Source: Devosia sp. (GTDB lineage Bacteria; Pseudomonadota; Alphaproteobacteria; Rhizobiales; Devosiaceae). Taken from it: a DNA stretch of 64,000 nt. Made by a program: the position numbers and the translations under genes. Positions 18,005 through 26,608 of the stretch are shown one piece after another. Where the stretch lies: positions 1 through 64,000 of the forward strand of contig NZ_JAQGJM010000035.1 in the NCBI RefSeq assembly GCF_028290625.1, written 5' to 3'. Positions within the stretch are counted from its first letter, which is position 1, and each line of letters begins with the position of its first letter. The notes beneath the pieces were generated by a model that was given only the letters and a program-made list of their open reading frames with translations, made no database searches and was not told the origin of the DNA.

Positions 18005-18454
18005 TCATGCGGTTAATCGTTTGATGCGTTCGAAGTCGCGCGGGCGGCCCAACAGCTTCGTGATCTCTATGTGCTCTTCGATGGATGGCAGAAAAACCTT
18101 GCCGGCGGCTGTCTCGAAGGGACGGCGGGTCTTGGGAGACACCGGCGTCCAGTGATCGCCCACCCTGACCTGGAACCCGCCGAGCAGGTCGATAGGGATC
18201 GGCGGTGTTGTCCAAGTCGCATAAACTTCGGACCGGAACCGTTCCGTCCCACCGTCAGTCCCGTCGGTCAGACCGAGAACGGCGATGAGGCGGCGAGCAT
18301 CGGCTGGCGAAAGGAGAACATCAATATCATGAACGTCCTCAAGCCCTCCGGTGAGGAGGGCAGTCGCAGTTCCGCCGATGATCCACCAAGGGTCGTGAAT
18401 TTCGGCTGAAAGGCTCAGAAGAGATGCCAGAGCGTCGTGGAAATGGTTTGTCAT
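18005..18454 (-). CDS. nucleotidyltransferase-like protein
   Basis: 149 residues with the minimal nucleotidyltransferase pattern of the MNT/AbiEii-like superfamily: WWIIGGTATALLTGG then DIDVLLSPADARRLIAV, that is GG-x-A followed by D-x-D. ATG at 18454 (MTNHFHDALASL) is chosen over an upstream start lying in the repeat at 18475. The stop is 13 bases from the att core at 17982-17992, so the gene is packed directly against the unit boundary. No HEPN or antitoxin partner is adjacent. Possible tRNA- or protein-modifying toxin or resistance-type enzyme; function unknown. Confidence 0.7.
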   Translation of the reverse strand: MTNHFHDALASLLSLSAEIHDPWWIIGGTATALLTGGLEDVHDIDVLLSPADARRLIAVLGLTDGTDGGTERFRSEVYATWTTPPIPIDLLGGFQVRVGDHWTPVSPKTRRPFETAAGKVFLPSIEEHIEITKLLGRPRDFERIKRLTA

Positions 18455-18474
18455 AACGTCGCCCCTCGTAGCGC

Positions 18475-18516
18475 AAGGATTGAAATTCCAATCCCTATAT
18501 GACTTCCGGACAGACC
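18475..18516 (+). repeat. degenerate unit-end repeat (palindrome plus TTCCGGACAGACC)
   Basis: AAGGATTGAAATTCCAATCC followed by TTCCGGACAGACC at 18504, in the same order and spacing as in the two 101-base repeats, but what follows (GCGCCCGGCATCTT) only partly resembles the att core. It would close a 0.5-kb unit holding only the nucleotidyltransferase gene. Confidence 0.65.
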
Positions 18517-18538
18517 GCGCCCGGCATCTTACCCTTGT

Positions 18539-18709
18539 AGCCGCCATGCCGGTGCGGAAGTTATTTTGCTTCTTGGACGGCACGGCATCAAAACAGACCT
18601 TTATCCTAAGGCGATCCAGAACGATTTGCGGGCCGAAATTCTCCGCTCATGCTTTCCCTGCTCCGAATTATCCGATCTACTCCAAGAAAATTCGGATCTG
18701 CCGCGATGA
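18539..18709 (+). pseudogene. possible gene remnant
   Basis: An open frame without a start reads AGAEVILLLGRHGIKTDLYP, then AIQNDLRAEILRSC and SDLLQENSDLPR before a TGA at 18707-18709. It looks like the C-terminal end of a real protein but I do not recognise it. The rest of 18530-18880 holds nothing I can support apart from the presumed promoter of the methyltransferase operon. Confidence 0.3.
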
Positions 18710-18880
18710 CCGTGGTTCAATTATTCGCGGAATTGGAGATATTTGGAAGAACGGCATGGATAGATTTGATTGTGGCATTTAGGTAAACGGCGGTGGTAGG
18801 GCAAATTTCACGTTCGTTCGATATGAGAACGCTACGTCAAGTGTTTGGCGCTCAATTGAATTCTGAGTTCTCGGTCCAAT

Positions 18881-19960
18881 ATGTCGGATACTGATCCAAT
18901 CCATGCCGGGCAAGCGCTTCGGGCAGTAGATTTTTTTTGCGGCGCGGGTGGCATGAGCTTCGGCCTATCTCAAGCCGGCATCCAGATGCTGGGCGGCGTC
19001 GACAATGCGGTCGATTGCAAGCTTACCTATGAATCAAACGTGCCCGGCGCGAAGTACATCAGACACGACATCACGCGCCTGTCGGCACCGGAACTCGGTC
19101 GCAGGTTGAACTTGCGGAAGAACGACCCCGATCTAATTTTCAGCGGTTGCAGCCCGTGTCAGTTTTGGTCCAAAATCCGCACGGACAAGACTAAATCCCT
19201 TCAGACCGCGTTCCTTCTGCGCCAGTTTCAGCGTTTCATAAAATACTTCCGACCGGGATTTGTCGTTGTTGAGAACGTCCCAGGACTGTTCCGTCGCAAG
19301 GACAATGGCATTCTTGTCGCCTTTCTCGATTTTCTCACCAGCCACGGGTATAATTTCAAAGACGGGATCATCAACGCGAACAATTTCGGCGTCCCGCAAA
19401 ACCGCATGCGGTATCTGTTGATCGCCTCCCGGGTTTCGACGGTTGCCCCGCTGCCGGTGGACCCCGGCGAGCGTGCTCTCAACGTAGCGGATTTCATAGG
19501 CGTGCCCAACGGTTTCCCCGAGATCGGGCCGGGGCATCGGGATGAAACCCGTTTCCAGCATAGTACGGCCGCGCTATCGGAGAAGAACGTCCGCCGGATA
19601 ATGGTCACACCAGCCTCTGGCGGCGACCGCGCGGCATGGGCGAATGATCCTGAACTTCAAATCAACGCATACAGAGGCCGCGACAAGATCTTCCGCGATG
19701 TTTACGGCAGAATGTCATGGGACAAGCCAGCGCCTACCATAACCACGCGGTTCATTTCGTTGTCCAACGGCAGATTCGGCCATCCCCAGGAAGACAGGGC
19801 GATTTCCGTACGAGAGGGCGCCGCACTGCAGACTTTTCCGAAGGATTATGAGTTCCATTCGCCGAACCTCAACGGCTTGGCCCGACAGATCGGTAATGCA
19901 GTGCCGCCTGCCTTGGCCAAGCGCATAGGCGAGCATTTGATCGCCGTCCGCAATGGCTAG
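18881..19960 (+). CDS. DNA (cytosine-5-)-methyltransferase
   Basis: 359-residue C5-cytosine methyltransferase with all key motifs. Motif I is AVDFFCGAGGMSFGLSQAG (residues 15-33); motif IV is GCSPCQFWS with catalytic Cys93; motif VI is VVENVPG with Glu131; motif VIII is QNRMRYLLIAS (Arg175 and Arg177); motif X is RQIGNAVPPALAKRIGEHL near the C-terminus. The motif IV form GCSPCQ replaces the common GPPCQ. The variable region is short. It is the first gene of a three-gene operon and overlaps the next gene by 8 bases; no restriction endonuclease is adjacent. Recognition sequence unknown. ATG at 18881 precedes the Rossmann fold by 14 residues. Confidence 0.92.
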   Translation: MSDTDPIHAGQALRAVDFFCGAGGMSFGLSQAGIQMLGGVDNAVDCKLTYESNVPGAKYIRHDITRLSAPELGRRLNLRKNDPDLIFSGCSPCQFWSKIRTDKTKSLQTAFLLRQFQRFIKYFRPGFVVVENVPGLFRRKDNGILVAFLDFLTSHGYNFKDGIINANNFGVPQNRMRYLLIASRVSTVAPLPVDPGERALNVADFIGVPNGFPEIGPGHRDETRFQHSTAALSEKNVRRIMVTPASGGDRAAWANDPELQINAYRGRDKIFRDVYGRMSWDKPAPTITTRFISLSNGRFGHPQEDRAISVREGAALQTFPKDYEFHSPNLNGLARQIGNAVPPALAKRIGEHLIAVRNG

Positions 19961-22949
19961 GATACAAACGCGAGCGAGAGCGGTCGACATGCTTGGCCGG
20001 CAACAGATTGCTGGTGTGCAAAATGCCTTGGTCGAACTGTTCAAGAACGCTCATGACGCATATGCCGAACGCATCGCGGTCGATCACTTCGAGGATTTCG
20101 GCACCGACGGTGAGGGGTTCCTAATCGTCCGCGACAACGGCACGGGAATGACCGAGGCAGACTTCGTCGACAAGTGGCTCGTGCTTGGGACCGAAAGCAA
20201 AACCGTCGCCGGCACGAGACCGTACAGACCTGCCGGTGCAGATGCGCGGCCGATCACTGGGGAGAAAGGTATCGGCCGCTTGGCGATCGCGCTGCTCGGG
20301 TCGCAGACCTTGGTGCTGACCCGCGCTGTCCGCGACGATGGCGTGCACGATCTTGTCGTCGGGTTGGTACATTGGGGATTGTTCGAAATCCCTGGGCTCA
20401 ACCTCGAGGAAATTGATGTGCCGGTCGAGACCGTCGCCGGCGGAGGTGTACCAGACGCCGCAGTTCTCGAACGGATGCGCAATCAATTGAAGGATTGCGC
20501 TGCGAGGATTCATCTCGAACACCCCGATGCAGATGTCGAACGCATAATAGCGCAGATCGATGCCTTTCAGCCCGATCTCAGCAGCGTCTATGGTTTCCTA
20601 AAAAGTACCGAAGAGGATCATCTGACCCTCGATGGCGATGCGGTCGGCACCCATTTTCTGATCGCTCCGAGCAATCCTGTCATAAAGCTCGATCTAGCTC
20701 ACGAGGAACGCGAAGACGATTACGGTTTCCGCAAGCATCTGCTGGGGTTTTCCGATGCCGTATTCGGCGAGGACGTGTCACCAAGGCTGACGACCTCTTT
20801 CCGCCGTTGGAGAGCTGGCGAAACGATAGGCGAGGAGTTGCTCGACCCGGAGACGTTTTTCTCCCGCAAAGAACTTTACGACCAATCCGACCATCTTCTG
20901 GACGGTACCGTCGACGAATTTGGACAGTTCAACGGCAAGTTGCGGGTCTATGAAAAGGACTATGACCTCGTCATCCCCTGGGGTGGCGCCAACGGCAAGG
21001 AGACCAAGGCAGGCCCATTCACGATCAGGTTCGGATACCTGATGGGACGCGCTGCCGAGTCCATCGTCCCGCCCGATATGTGGAACACGCTGAACGTAAA
21101 GCTCGAGCATATCGGCGGTCTCTACGTCTATCGCGACGGGGTCCGAATACTGCCTTATGGCGACTATTCCTTCGACTGGATCGATGTCGAAAAGCGCCGC
21201 AATAAGGGAGCAGGTTACTACTTCTTTTCGTTCCGTCGCATGTTCGGCGCAGTCCTTCTAACGCGCTCGAAAAACGGCGATCTCCAGGAAAAGGCAGGCC
21301 GCGAAGGCTTTCAGCAAAACGAAGCCTACCGACAGATTCGTGACATCCTAATAAATCTCCTGCTGTACCTTGCCGCAGAATTCTTCCGGAAGTCTGGAGC
21401 CAACACTGAGGCGTTCGAAGCCGCCCAGGACGAACTTCGAAGGCGTTCGGCAGCGCTGGAACGCCAGCAAAAACAGTCAGCGACCAAGAGGCGGAATTTC
21501 GCCAACTCGCTGGAGGCATTTGGGGACGATGTCCGTTCCGGTCTCCCGACGACCGCAGCGGCGAACCTTATGCACTTGACCCAGTCGCGTATGGATGCCG
21601 CCGCCCGTCTGCCAGATCAGGACAAAGCCGCCACGGCACTCATTCGTGCCGAACAAGAAGCGATCAAATCGATCGCCGAACTGAGGCAGCGGTACACGAA
21701 AAAGCGGCCCACCGGCATTGCCTTGGGCAAGGAACTTCAGCGCGACTGGGAGGCATACGTTCTCGAACGGCAGCGACTCGAGACGGAGGTGTTCAATCCA
21801 TTCGAGCGGCAAGTAGCGGCCACTTTGGGAACGGTGGCAGAGCAGGCACGGGTGTATGTCGACCAGCGAAAGCGCCTAGAAGAGCGGATTAAGTCGCTCG
21901 CAGGCGAGCGCAAGAAAGATTTGGCCGAGGCGGTCCGTCAGACCAACGCGACTGCGTCAGACACCAGGCAGACGGTTTTCATCATTACCGAGCGGGCACG
22001 GCTGGCGTTGGACGAGACCGTCAGATCAATCCAGGCAGATCTGAATCGCACGGACTTAGCCGGCATGGATCCAGACCGTATCGACGAGATGCGTCGACGG
22101 TGGGAAGAGCAACTGACGGACATCGAAGGCCGGCATCGCGATGCTCTGATGGCAGCACGCGACATGCTCGCTTCGCTTGCGGAAAATCTCCGCGCCTCAG
22201 ACGGCGAAGAGCCCGCGCAAGTCATGCAAGCGATGGAAGAGCGAATGATGGCGCTCGAGGAGCAGGCTGACGAGGACTTCGAAATGGTCCAACTCGGCCT
22301 GGCCGTCGCTATCATCAACCACGAGTTCGCCGCTTCCATCAAACGCGTCCGGAGAAGCATCCAGGAGCTAGGTCAAGTCTCGCGGCGCAGCGACGGCCTG
22401 AGGCCTCTTTACGAATCCATCCGCTCCAACTTCGAACATTTGGACGGCCATCTAAATCTGTTCACGCCCTTGCAGCGTCGCCTCCACCGATCGAGCCTAA
22501 AGATCGACGGTCGTGAGATCCTGAACTACTGCAACGACCTCTTCTCCAACCGTTTCGAAAGGCATCAGGTAAAGCTCGATGCCACGGACGACTTCGTAGA
22601 ACTGGTGGTCCAATGTTATCCGTCGACCTTGTACCCGGCCGTCATCAATATCGTCGACAATGCATTGCATTGGCTGAACTCGGTTCCCTCCGACCGACGG
22701 ATTGAACTGCACGCCGATCGTGATCGGATCTATATTTCCAATAACGGCCCGGCGGTCGAATCGATCGACGGCCAGCGCATCTTCGAGCGAGGCTTCAGCC
22801 GCAAGACGGGGGGCCGTGGCCTTGGTCTGTTCATCTCCGCCAAGGCGCTCGAAGCCGAAGGCCTTTCACTAGGCCTCAGCGAACCGCCCCGCCCTAACTA
22901 TACCGTGACCTTCGCCATAAAAATCGAGAACATCGGAGTCCAGCCGTGA
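19953..22949 (+). CDS. dual-GHKL ATPase/histidine kinase-like protein
   Basis: 998 residues. The N-terminus is a MORC/MutL/Hsp90-like GHKL ATPase: N-box ALVELFKNAHDA (Glu28, Asn32), RDNGTGM (Asp61) and GEKGIGRLAIALLG (103-116). A following domain contains GGLYVYRDGVRILPYGDYS, typical of MORC-like S5 domains. A long charged, probably coiled-coil region covers about 480-780. An H-box-like VAIINHEFAASIKRV (His790) precedes a second, histidine-kinase-type GHKL domain: NIVDNALHWL (899 on), ISNNGP, IFERGFSRK and GGRGLGLFISA. Cytoplasmic, no membrane helix. Overlaps the methyltransferase by 8 bases and the receiver gene by 4. Inferred role: a sensor that couples ATP-driven clamping on DNA to phosphotransfer. 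Confidence 0.85.
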   Translation: MARIQTRARAVDMLGRQQIAGVQNALVELFKNAHDAYAERIAVDHFEDFGTDGEGFLIVRDNGTGMTEADFVDKWLVLGTESKTVAGTRPYRPAGADARPITGEKGIGRLAIALLGSQTLVLTRAVRDDGVHDLVVGLVHWGLFEIPGLNLEEIDVPVETVAGGGVPDAAVLERMRNQLKDCAARIHLEHPDADVERIIAQIDAFQPDLSSVYGFLKSTEEDHLTLDGDAVGTHFLIAPSNPVIKLDLAHEEREDDYGFRKHLLGFSDAVFGEDVSPRLTTSFRRWRAGETIGEELLDPETFFSRKELYDQSDHLLDGTVDEFGQFNGKLRVYEKDYDLVIPWGGANGKETKAGPFTIRFGYLMGRAAESIVPPDMWNTLNVKLEHIGGLYVYRDGVRILPYGDYSFDWIDVEKRRNKGAGYYFFSFRRMFGAVLLTRSKNGDLQEKAGREGFQQNEAYRQIRDILINLLLYLAAEFFRKSGANTEAFEAAQDELRRRSAALERQQKQSATKRRNFANSLEAFGDDVRSGLPTTAAANLMHLTQSRMDAAARLPDQDKAATALIRAEQEAIKSIAELRQRYTKKRPTGIALGKELQRDWEAYVLERQRLETEVFNPFERQVAATLGTVAEQARVYVDQRKRLEERIKSLAGERKKDLAEAVRQTNATASDTRQTVFIITERARLALDETVRSIQADLNRTDLAGMDPDRIDEMRRRWEEQLTDIEGRHRDALMAARDMLASLAENLRASDGEEPAQVMQAMEERMMALEEQADEDFEMVQLGLAVAIINHEFAASIKRVRRSIQELGQVSRRSDGLRPLYESIRSNFEHLDGHLNLFTPLQRRLHRSSLKIDGREILNYCNDLFSNRFERHQVKLDATDDFVELVVQCYPSTLYPAVINIVDNALHWLNSVPSDRRIELHADRDRIYISNNGPAVESIDGQRIFERGFSRKTGGRGLGLFISAKALEAEGLSLGLSEPPRPNYTVTFAIKIENIGVQP

Positions 22950-24607
22950 CGACAGCGCAGGAATTTGCCGTGACAGCGGCCCGCAAATACCTGCAGAGCA
23001 TCGTGTTCGTGGATGACGAGATTTATGTGCCGGTCCCAGCGCAGGAAGTGGCTGTGGATTTGGGCACCCCTGCTGCTGCGATGCGGGTCTACGCCAAGCC
23101 GATGGAGCCCAAGGTGGTGGAGCGCGTTGCTCAAGCGCCCGCGGCCGATGGTGGTGATGATGGCGCTAAAGATGCGGGCGCGCTGTATCACCCAAAGCAC
23201 ATGGTCGAAAGCTTCGCCCGCCAGCGAATGGTGTGCGCGCTTTATGAGCCGGCAAAAGGTTTCAAGACCGACCCGGCTTCCGAGATATTCCTGCTCTGTG
23301 AGCGCGCCGATGTCGTCATCCTCGATTGGGACTTCCACGGCGAGCCGGGCACCAAGGTTCTGGATCTAATCACCAACCTGGTATCCGCCGCGCAAACGAC
23401 GGTTCCGCACCATGTCCGTCTTTGCGCCGTTTACACATCGACGCCAAACCTCGTTCATGTCGCGTCGCAAATTTTCGATCACCTCGGAAAGCAGAATCTC
23501 GCCGTCGACGCGGAAGGCGACTACAACCTAAACGCCGGCTCATCTCGCATAGTCGTTCTGGGCAAACCTTCTACGGGGCGACCGACTGATCAGAAAGCTG
23601 CTGCCGAGGTTGCCGAAGCGGACCTAGCCGAGCGGATTATTTCCGAATTCGCGAAAATGCATGAGGGGATACTGCCCTCCATGGCCATGTACGGTTTGGC
23701 CAGTGTCCGCACCAACACGAAGAAGATTCTCGACAAATTCCGTAGGGAAATGGACGGCGCATTCCTCGCGCATCGCGGATTGATCCTGCCGGGCGACGAC
23801 GCTTTCGAGCAAATACCCGAACTGCTGGCAGAGGAAGCACTGGCAGTCATGATCGACAATCGAATTGGGCATGTGGAGGCTACTAAGCTCGCCGAAAAGG
23901 CGATTGATGCGATGGGCATCAAAACCGCCTGGGACACAAAGAACGGCACAGCCAGCGCGCCCGGTGTTTACGCGATCAAACTGCTCAAGGAAGGGCCGGA
24001 GAAGGTAAAGAAGAAGGTCGACCTCAATCCGGAGGTACTCAAATTGCTTCACGACGAAATGGACAAGGACCACGGCTCGGCGATGGAGCGTCTGGCGGCC
24101 CTATATGCTTCCCGCACGCAATATGGGGAGGAACGAACCCTGGAATTCGGCACCGTTGTTCGCTATCGAGCACCCGTGGAGGGCAGCGAAGATCCGGTTC
24201 GATACGCGATATGTCTTATGCCCCTGTGCGACTGCGTGCGCCTCAAGAATGGCGAGGCCTATCAGTTTCCGTTTTGGGAGCTCCGGACCGACAACAAGAG
24301 CGCTCAATCCAAAGGTTTGGTAGTGGAGCTTCCGGCCACAGAAGGCTTTATCGAGCTATTCAGTATGGGCAAGCCGCGCGATCAGCTTTGGCTTGCAGAC
24401 TTCAAAGCCGGGGCTGCGGGCATGGTTGCTGCGGTGAACAATGGAGCCGACTTCCAATTTAACGGCGAAGGCAAGCAGGTGCAGTGGATTGCCCAGCTCA
24501 AACCGGCCCATGCCCAACGCATCGCCCAGGACATAGGAACTTCTTTTGCACGGGTGGGCGTGATCGAAGCGGAATGGCTGAGGCTTAAGGCCGACCGCCA
24601 ATCCTGA
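22946..24607 (+). CDS. receiver-domain protein with unknown C-terminal effector
   Basis: 553 residues, GTG start overlapping the previous stop (GTGA). Residues 15-215 form a response-regulator receiver domain with an insert: VFVDDE (acidic pair Asp23-Asp24), VVILDWDF with phosphoacceptor Asp127, AVYTST (Thr164) and RIVVLGKPS with the conserved Lys207-Pro208. The remaining 340 residues are soluble, contain RYAICLMPLCDCVRLKNG and match no DNA-binding output domain I know, so an enzymatic or protein-binding effector is more likely than a transcription factor. The paired kinase-like protein is encoded immediately upstream. A large-insert receiver of this kind occurs in some prophage and island genes; the effector is unrecognised. 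Confidence 0.8.
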   Translation: MTTAQEFAVTAARKYLQSIVFVDDEIYVPVPAQEVAVDLGTPAAAMRVYAKPMEPKVVERVAQAPAADGGDDGAKDAGALYHPKHMVESFARQRMVCALYEPAKGFKTDPASEIFLLCERADVVILDWDFHGEPGTKVLDLITNLVSAAQTTVPHHVRLCAVYTSTPNLVHVASQIFDHLGKQNLAVDAEGDYNLNAGSSRIVVLGKPSTGRPTDQKAAAEVAEADLAERIISEFAKMHEGILPSMAMYGLASVRTNTKKILDKFRREMDGAFLAHRGLILPGDDAFEQIPELLAEEALAVMIDNRIGHVEATKLAEKAIDAMGIKTAWDTKNGTASAPGVYAIKLLKEGPEKVKKKVDLNPEVLKLLHDEMDKDHGSAMERLAALYASRTQYGEERTLEFGTVVRYRAPVEGSEDPVRYAICLMPLCDCVRLKNGEAYQFPFWELRTDNKSAQSKGLVVELPATEGFIELFSMGKPRDQLWLADFKAGAAGMVAAVNNGADFQFNGEGKQVQWIAQLKPAHAQRIAQDIGTSFARVGVIEAEWLRLKADRQS

Positions 24608-24749
24608 AATTGAGGGTCGTTTTATACTTGGGTGCGTCGTCAGCAAGAGCCACTCGATGTAACAACTTGGGGACGACATTTTGAGCGTCATTGGGTGCGG
24701 GAAGTTCCAGAAACGCCCGCGCCCATCTCCGCATGGTCACGGACATTTC

Positions 24750-24773
24750 AAGGATTGAAACGCCAATCCTTTT
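24750..24773. repeat. palindrome AAGGATTG-CAATCCTT, copy at end of the methyltransferase operon
   Basis: AAGGATTG, six bases, CAATCCTT and a further TT: a perfect 8-base stem. Related to the palindrome inside the unit-end repeats. It could act as a terminator for the operon ending at 24607 or mark a cargo-block boundary. Confidence 0.6.
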
Positions 24774-24865
24774 GCCCAGCGCTATGCGGTCTGGCGCAAA
24801 TTCATATCTAGATCGGACCGCAGATGACCGATGCCACAGGCTCAGTACGCGATAACTGACGCTTA

Positions 24866-25126
24866 TCACGTACTGGTTTGGGGACCTGCGGGCACGCCTC
24901 TTAGCTCCTCGATGATCCGATGCAGGTCCAAGCCAACGACGTCGGCTAAGGCGATCAGTTCGACCAGATCGACACGACGTTGGCCGGACTCGATATTGGC
25001 GATGAATGGTTGATGTCGCCCGAACCGGGCAGCCAGCTCGGCCTGGGTGAACCCCGCCGTTTTGCGCGCTTCGGTGAGCCGCCGGATAAGCAATTCCTGG
25101 CGTGGACTGCGGATCGTCTCGGGCAT
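24866..25126 (-). CDS. XRE-family helix-turn-helix protein
   Basis: 86 residues, almost entirely a Cro/C1-type helix-turn-helix: RRLTEARKTAGFTQAELAAR then PFIANIESGQRRVDLVELIA. Could be an autorepressor or an antitoxin-like regulator, but no toxin partner is adjacent. Divergent from a membrane-protein gene about 110 bases away, which it may regulate. It follows the palindrome that ends the methyltransferase operon block. Confidence 0.82.
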   Translation of the reverse strand: MPETIRSPRQELLIRRLTEARKTAGFTQAELAARFGRHQPFIANIESGQRRVDLVELIALADVVGLDLHRIIEELRGVPAGPQTST

Positions 25127-25237
25127 CGGAAGCCGGAATTAGTTGCGTACAACTTACCGGCTAATCCGATGTTCGGATTATCCAATCTTTAGATATTTAT
25201 TGCAGATAATGCCATGAACACATGAGTGGGTATTTAT

Positions 25238-25786
25238 ATGCAAGAACAGATGATCGCGGGCACTAGGGTGCTCACCAAAACTGGAAGAATCGAAAGTACC
25301 GGCAACGGACAGACCACCCCCCTTTTCGACCTGATAAACGGCATTACCTTTGATGACGGCGAAACTATTCGCCGATTTGTCCAGGTCGAGAGGAGCATCG
25401 CATCATGGCTCTCACCGGGTGTCGAAGGAACCTTCGTGTTCACGAAAGGCCCCGGAAAGGTCCTTATGCTGACGGCGGTTGAAACCCAAAATGGGTTGCG
25501 GGTCGCCAATCCCAAGTTCGCCACTCATGTCACGGCCGAGGCTTCCGGACATATCATCTGGTACGGCCTGGCGGCAGTGATTTGCGTTTCGCTCGTGGGG
25601 CTTATCGGACCGCTGGCGATCATCACGACCCCGCCATTCCTGATTTTCCTTACGCTGGCCATCAAGGGGATGTGGCGGGTGGGCCCATATTCGGGCTTCG
25701 GCGCGGTCGTGCGAACCTTGGATCGCACGCGGAAACTGCCGACAACGCCTGAAGTGTTGGACGCACCGGCGATGGTAGCGGCATAA
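25238..25786 (+). CDS. predicted membrane protein, unknown function
   Basis: 182 residues from ATG at 25238 (a GTG at 25226 is also possible). GAGTGGG eight bases upstream supports the ATG. Residues 1-100 are soluble with a beta-rich look (GTRVLTKTGRIESTGNGQTT; VEGTFVFTKGPGKVLMLTAV). Two hydrophobic segments follow (IIWYGLAAVICVSLVGLIGP and LAIITTPPFLIFLTLAIKG), then a short cytoplasmic or periplasmic tail. Not recognised. The gene downstream starts 16 bases after the stop and is probably in the same transcript. Confidence 0.6.
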   Translation: MQEQMIAGTRVLTKTGRIESTGNGQTTPLFDLINGITFDDGETIRRFVQVERSIASWLSPGVEGTFVFTKGPGKVLMLTAVETQNGLRVANPKFATHVTAEASGHIIWYGLAAVICVSLVGLIGPLAIITTPPFLIFLTLAIKGMWRVGPYSGFGAVVRTLDRTRKLPTTPEVLDAPAMVAA

Positions 25787-25802
25787 GCGAAAGGACAATT
25801 CA

Positions 25803-26602
25803 GTGAACAGGCTCGTCATTATTGCCACCGTTGGCCTCCTTGCAGCGCCCGCGGCGGCCCAAACAACCCGGTGGGATGGAGCGAGATTGATCCCACCGGC
25901 GAACGCGCCCAGGCTCTGTTCCCCGAGAACGCGCAGGCGCTCGAAACAGACATGGGGCGCCCGCATCATGTCTACATTGCAGACATCGACTATCCCGCTG
26001 GCCCTCTCACCTTCGCAATGTGGGTCGGACCGGGCGTCTGCGGCATGGCCAATTGCGGCCTCAAAATATTCGACGATAGCGGCCTTCACTTGGGCGGTGC
26101 AGAGGTCTGCGACAGGCCCGACGCTGTCAAGATTGATCTTGCCGGGCAATTCGTCCGCTTGTGCTCGGACAGGGCTCAGGCGGTCGCTGATTTGTTTTGG
26201 AACTATTCCCCGCCCACAGCGACGAACACTGCAGGGCAGTGGCAATCCAGGGAAATTCAATACCTCTACAACAACGGCTCGCGCATGGCCGTGTCACCCG
26301 ACGAGGGCACGATCCGGTACGACCGGGTTCGTGATGGGCTGCGGGGATTGATCGCGGACGGAACTGTATTGTTCCGGGGCGAGCCCTGGCAACCTGGCGG
26401 AGCCTTCCGGGGCGTGGCCTACACCTTCAGGAAAGGCTGCGATCCAGCATCGTATCAGGTCGTTGCAGGGTACGAGGGATTCGCTGAACTCCTGACGCTG
26501 CGGGGCGAAGCGCCAGTGCGTGTCGAGGGCGGGTGTGAGATCTCTCGGTATACGGTCGATAGCGGCAATGCGATCCTTACGTTTGATCCCACCTTCGACT
26601 AA
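25803..26602 (+). pseudogene. exported protein, apparently frameshifted by one base
   Basis: Starting with GTG at 25803, a clear signal peptide (NRLVIIATVGLLAAPAAAQ) lies in one frame, while the long downstream sequence (NNPVGWSEIDPTGERAQALF and on to 26602) lies in another. The switch is at the CAAAC run at 25860-25864: a fourth A would join them as AAAQ-NNPVGWSEIDPTG. The body of about 245 residues has four or more Cys and looks periplasmic; the family is not recognised. It is either a genuine frameshift or a homopolymer error in the assembly; a GTG at 25871 could start a protein without signal peptide. Confidence 0.6.
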
Positions 26603-26608
26603 CCATCC

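Noticed and set aside
16308..18516. Integron-type gene cassettes with attC sites
   Set aside because: No integron integrase, and the cores are shared comM sequence next to a serine recombinase; the repeats do not have attC R boxes.
18881..24607. Identity with the Detocs two-component defence system or a plain restriction-modification system
   Set aside because: No PNP-type effector domain is seen, the kinase carries an additional MORC-like ATPase, and no restriction endonuclease is adjacent.
25803..26351. A 182-residue protein read straight on from the signal peptide
   Set aside because: After the signal peptide this frame is Arg/Pro-rich nonsense; the overlapping frame to 26602 is the coherent protein, so a one-base frameshift is the better reading.
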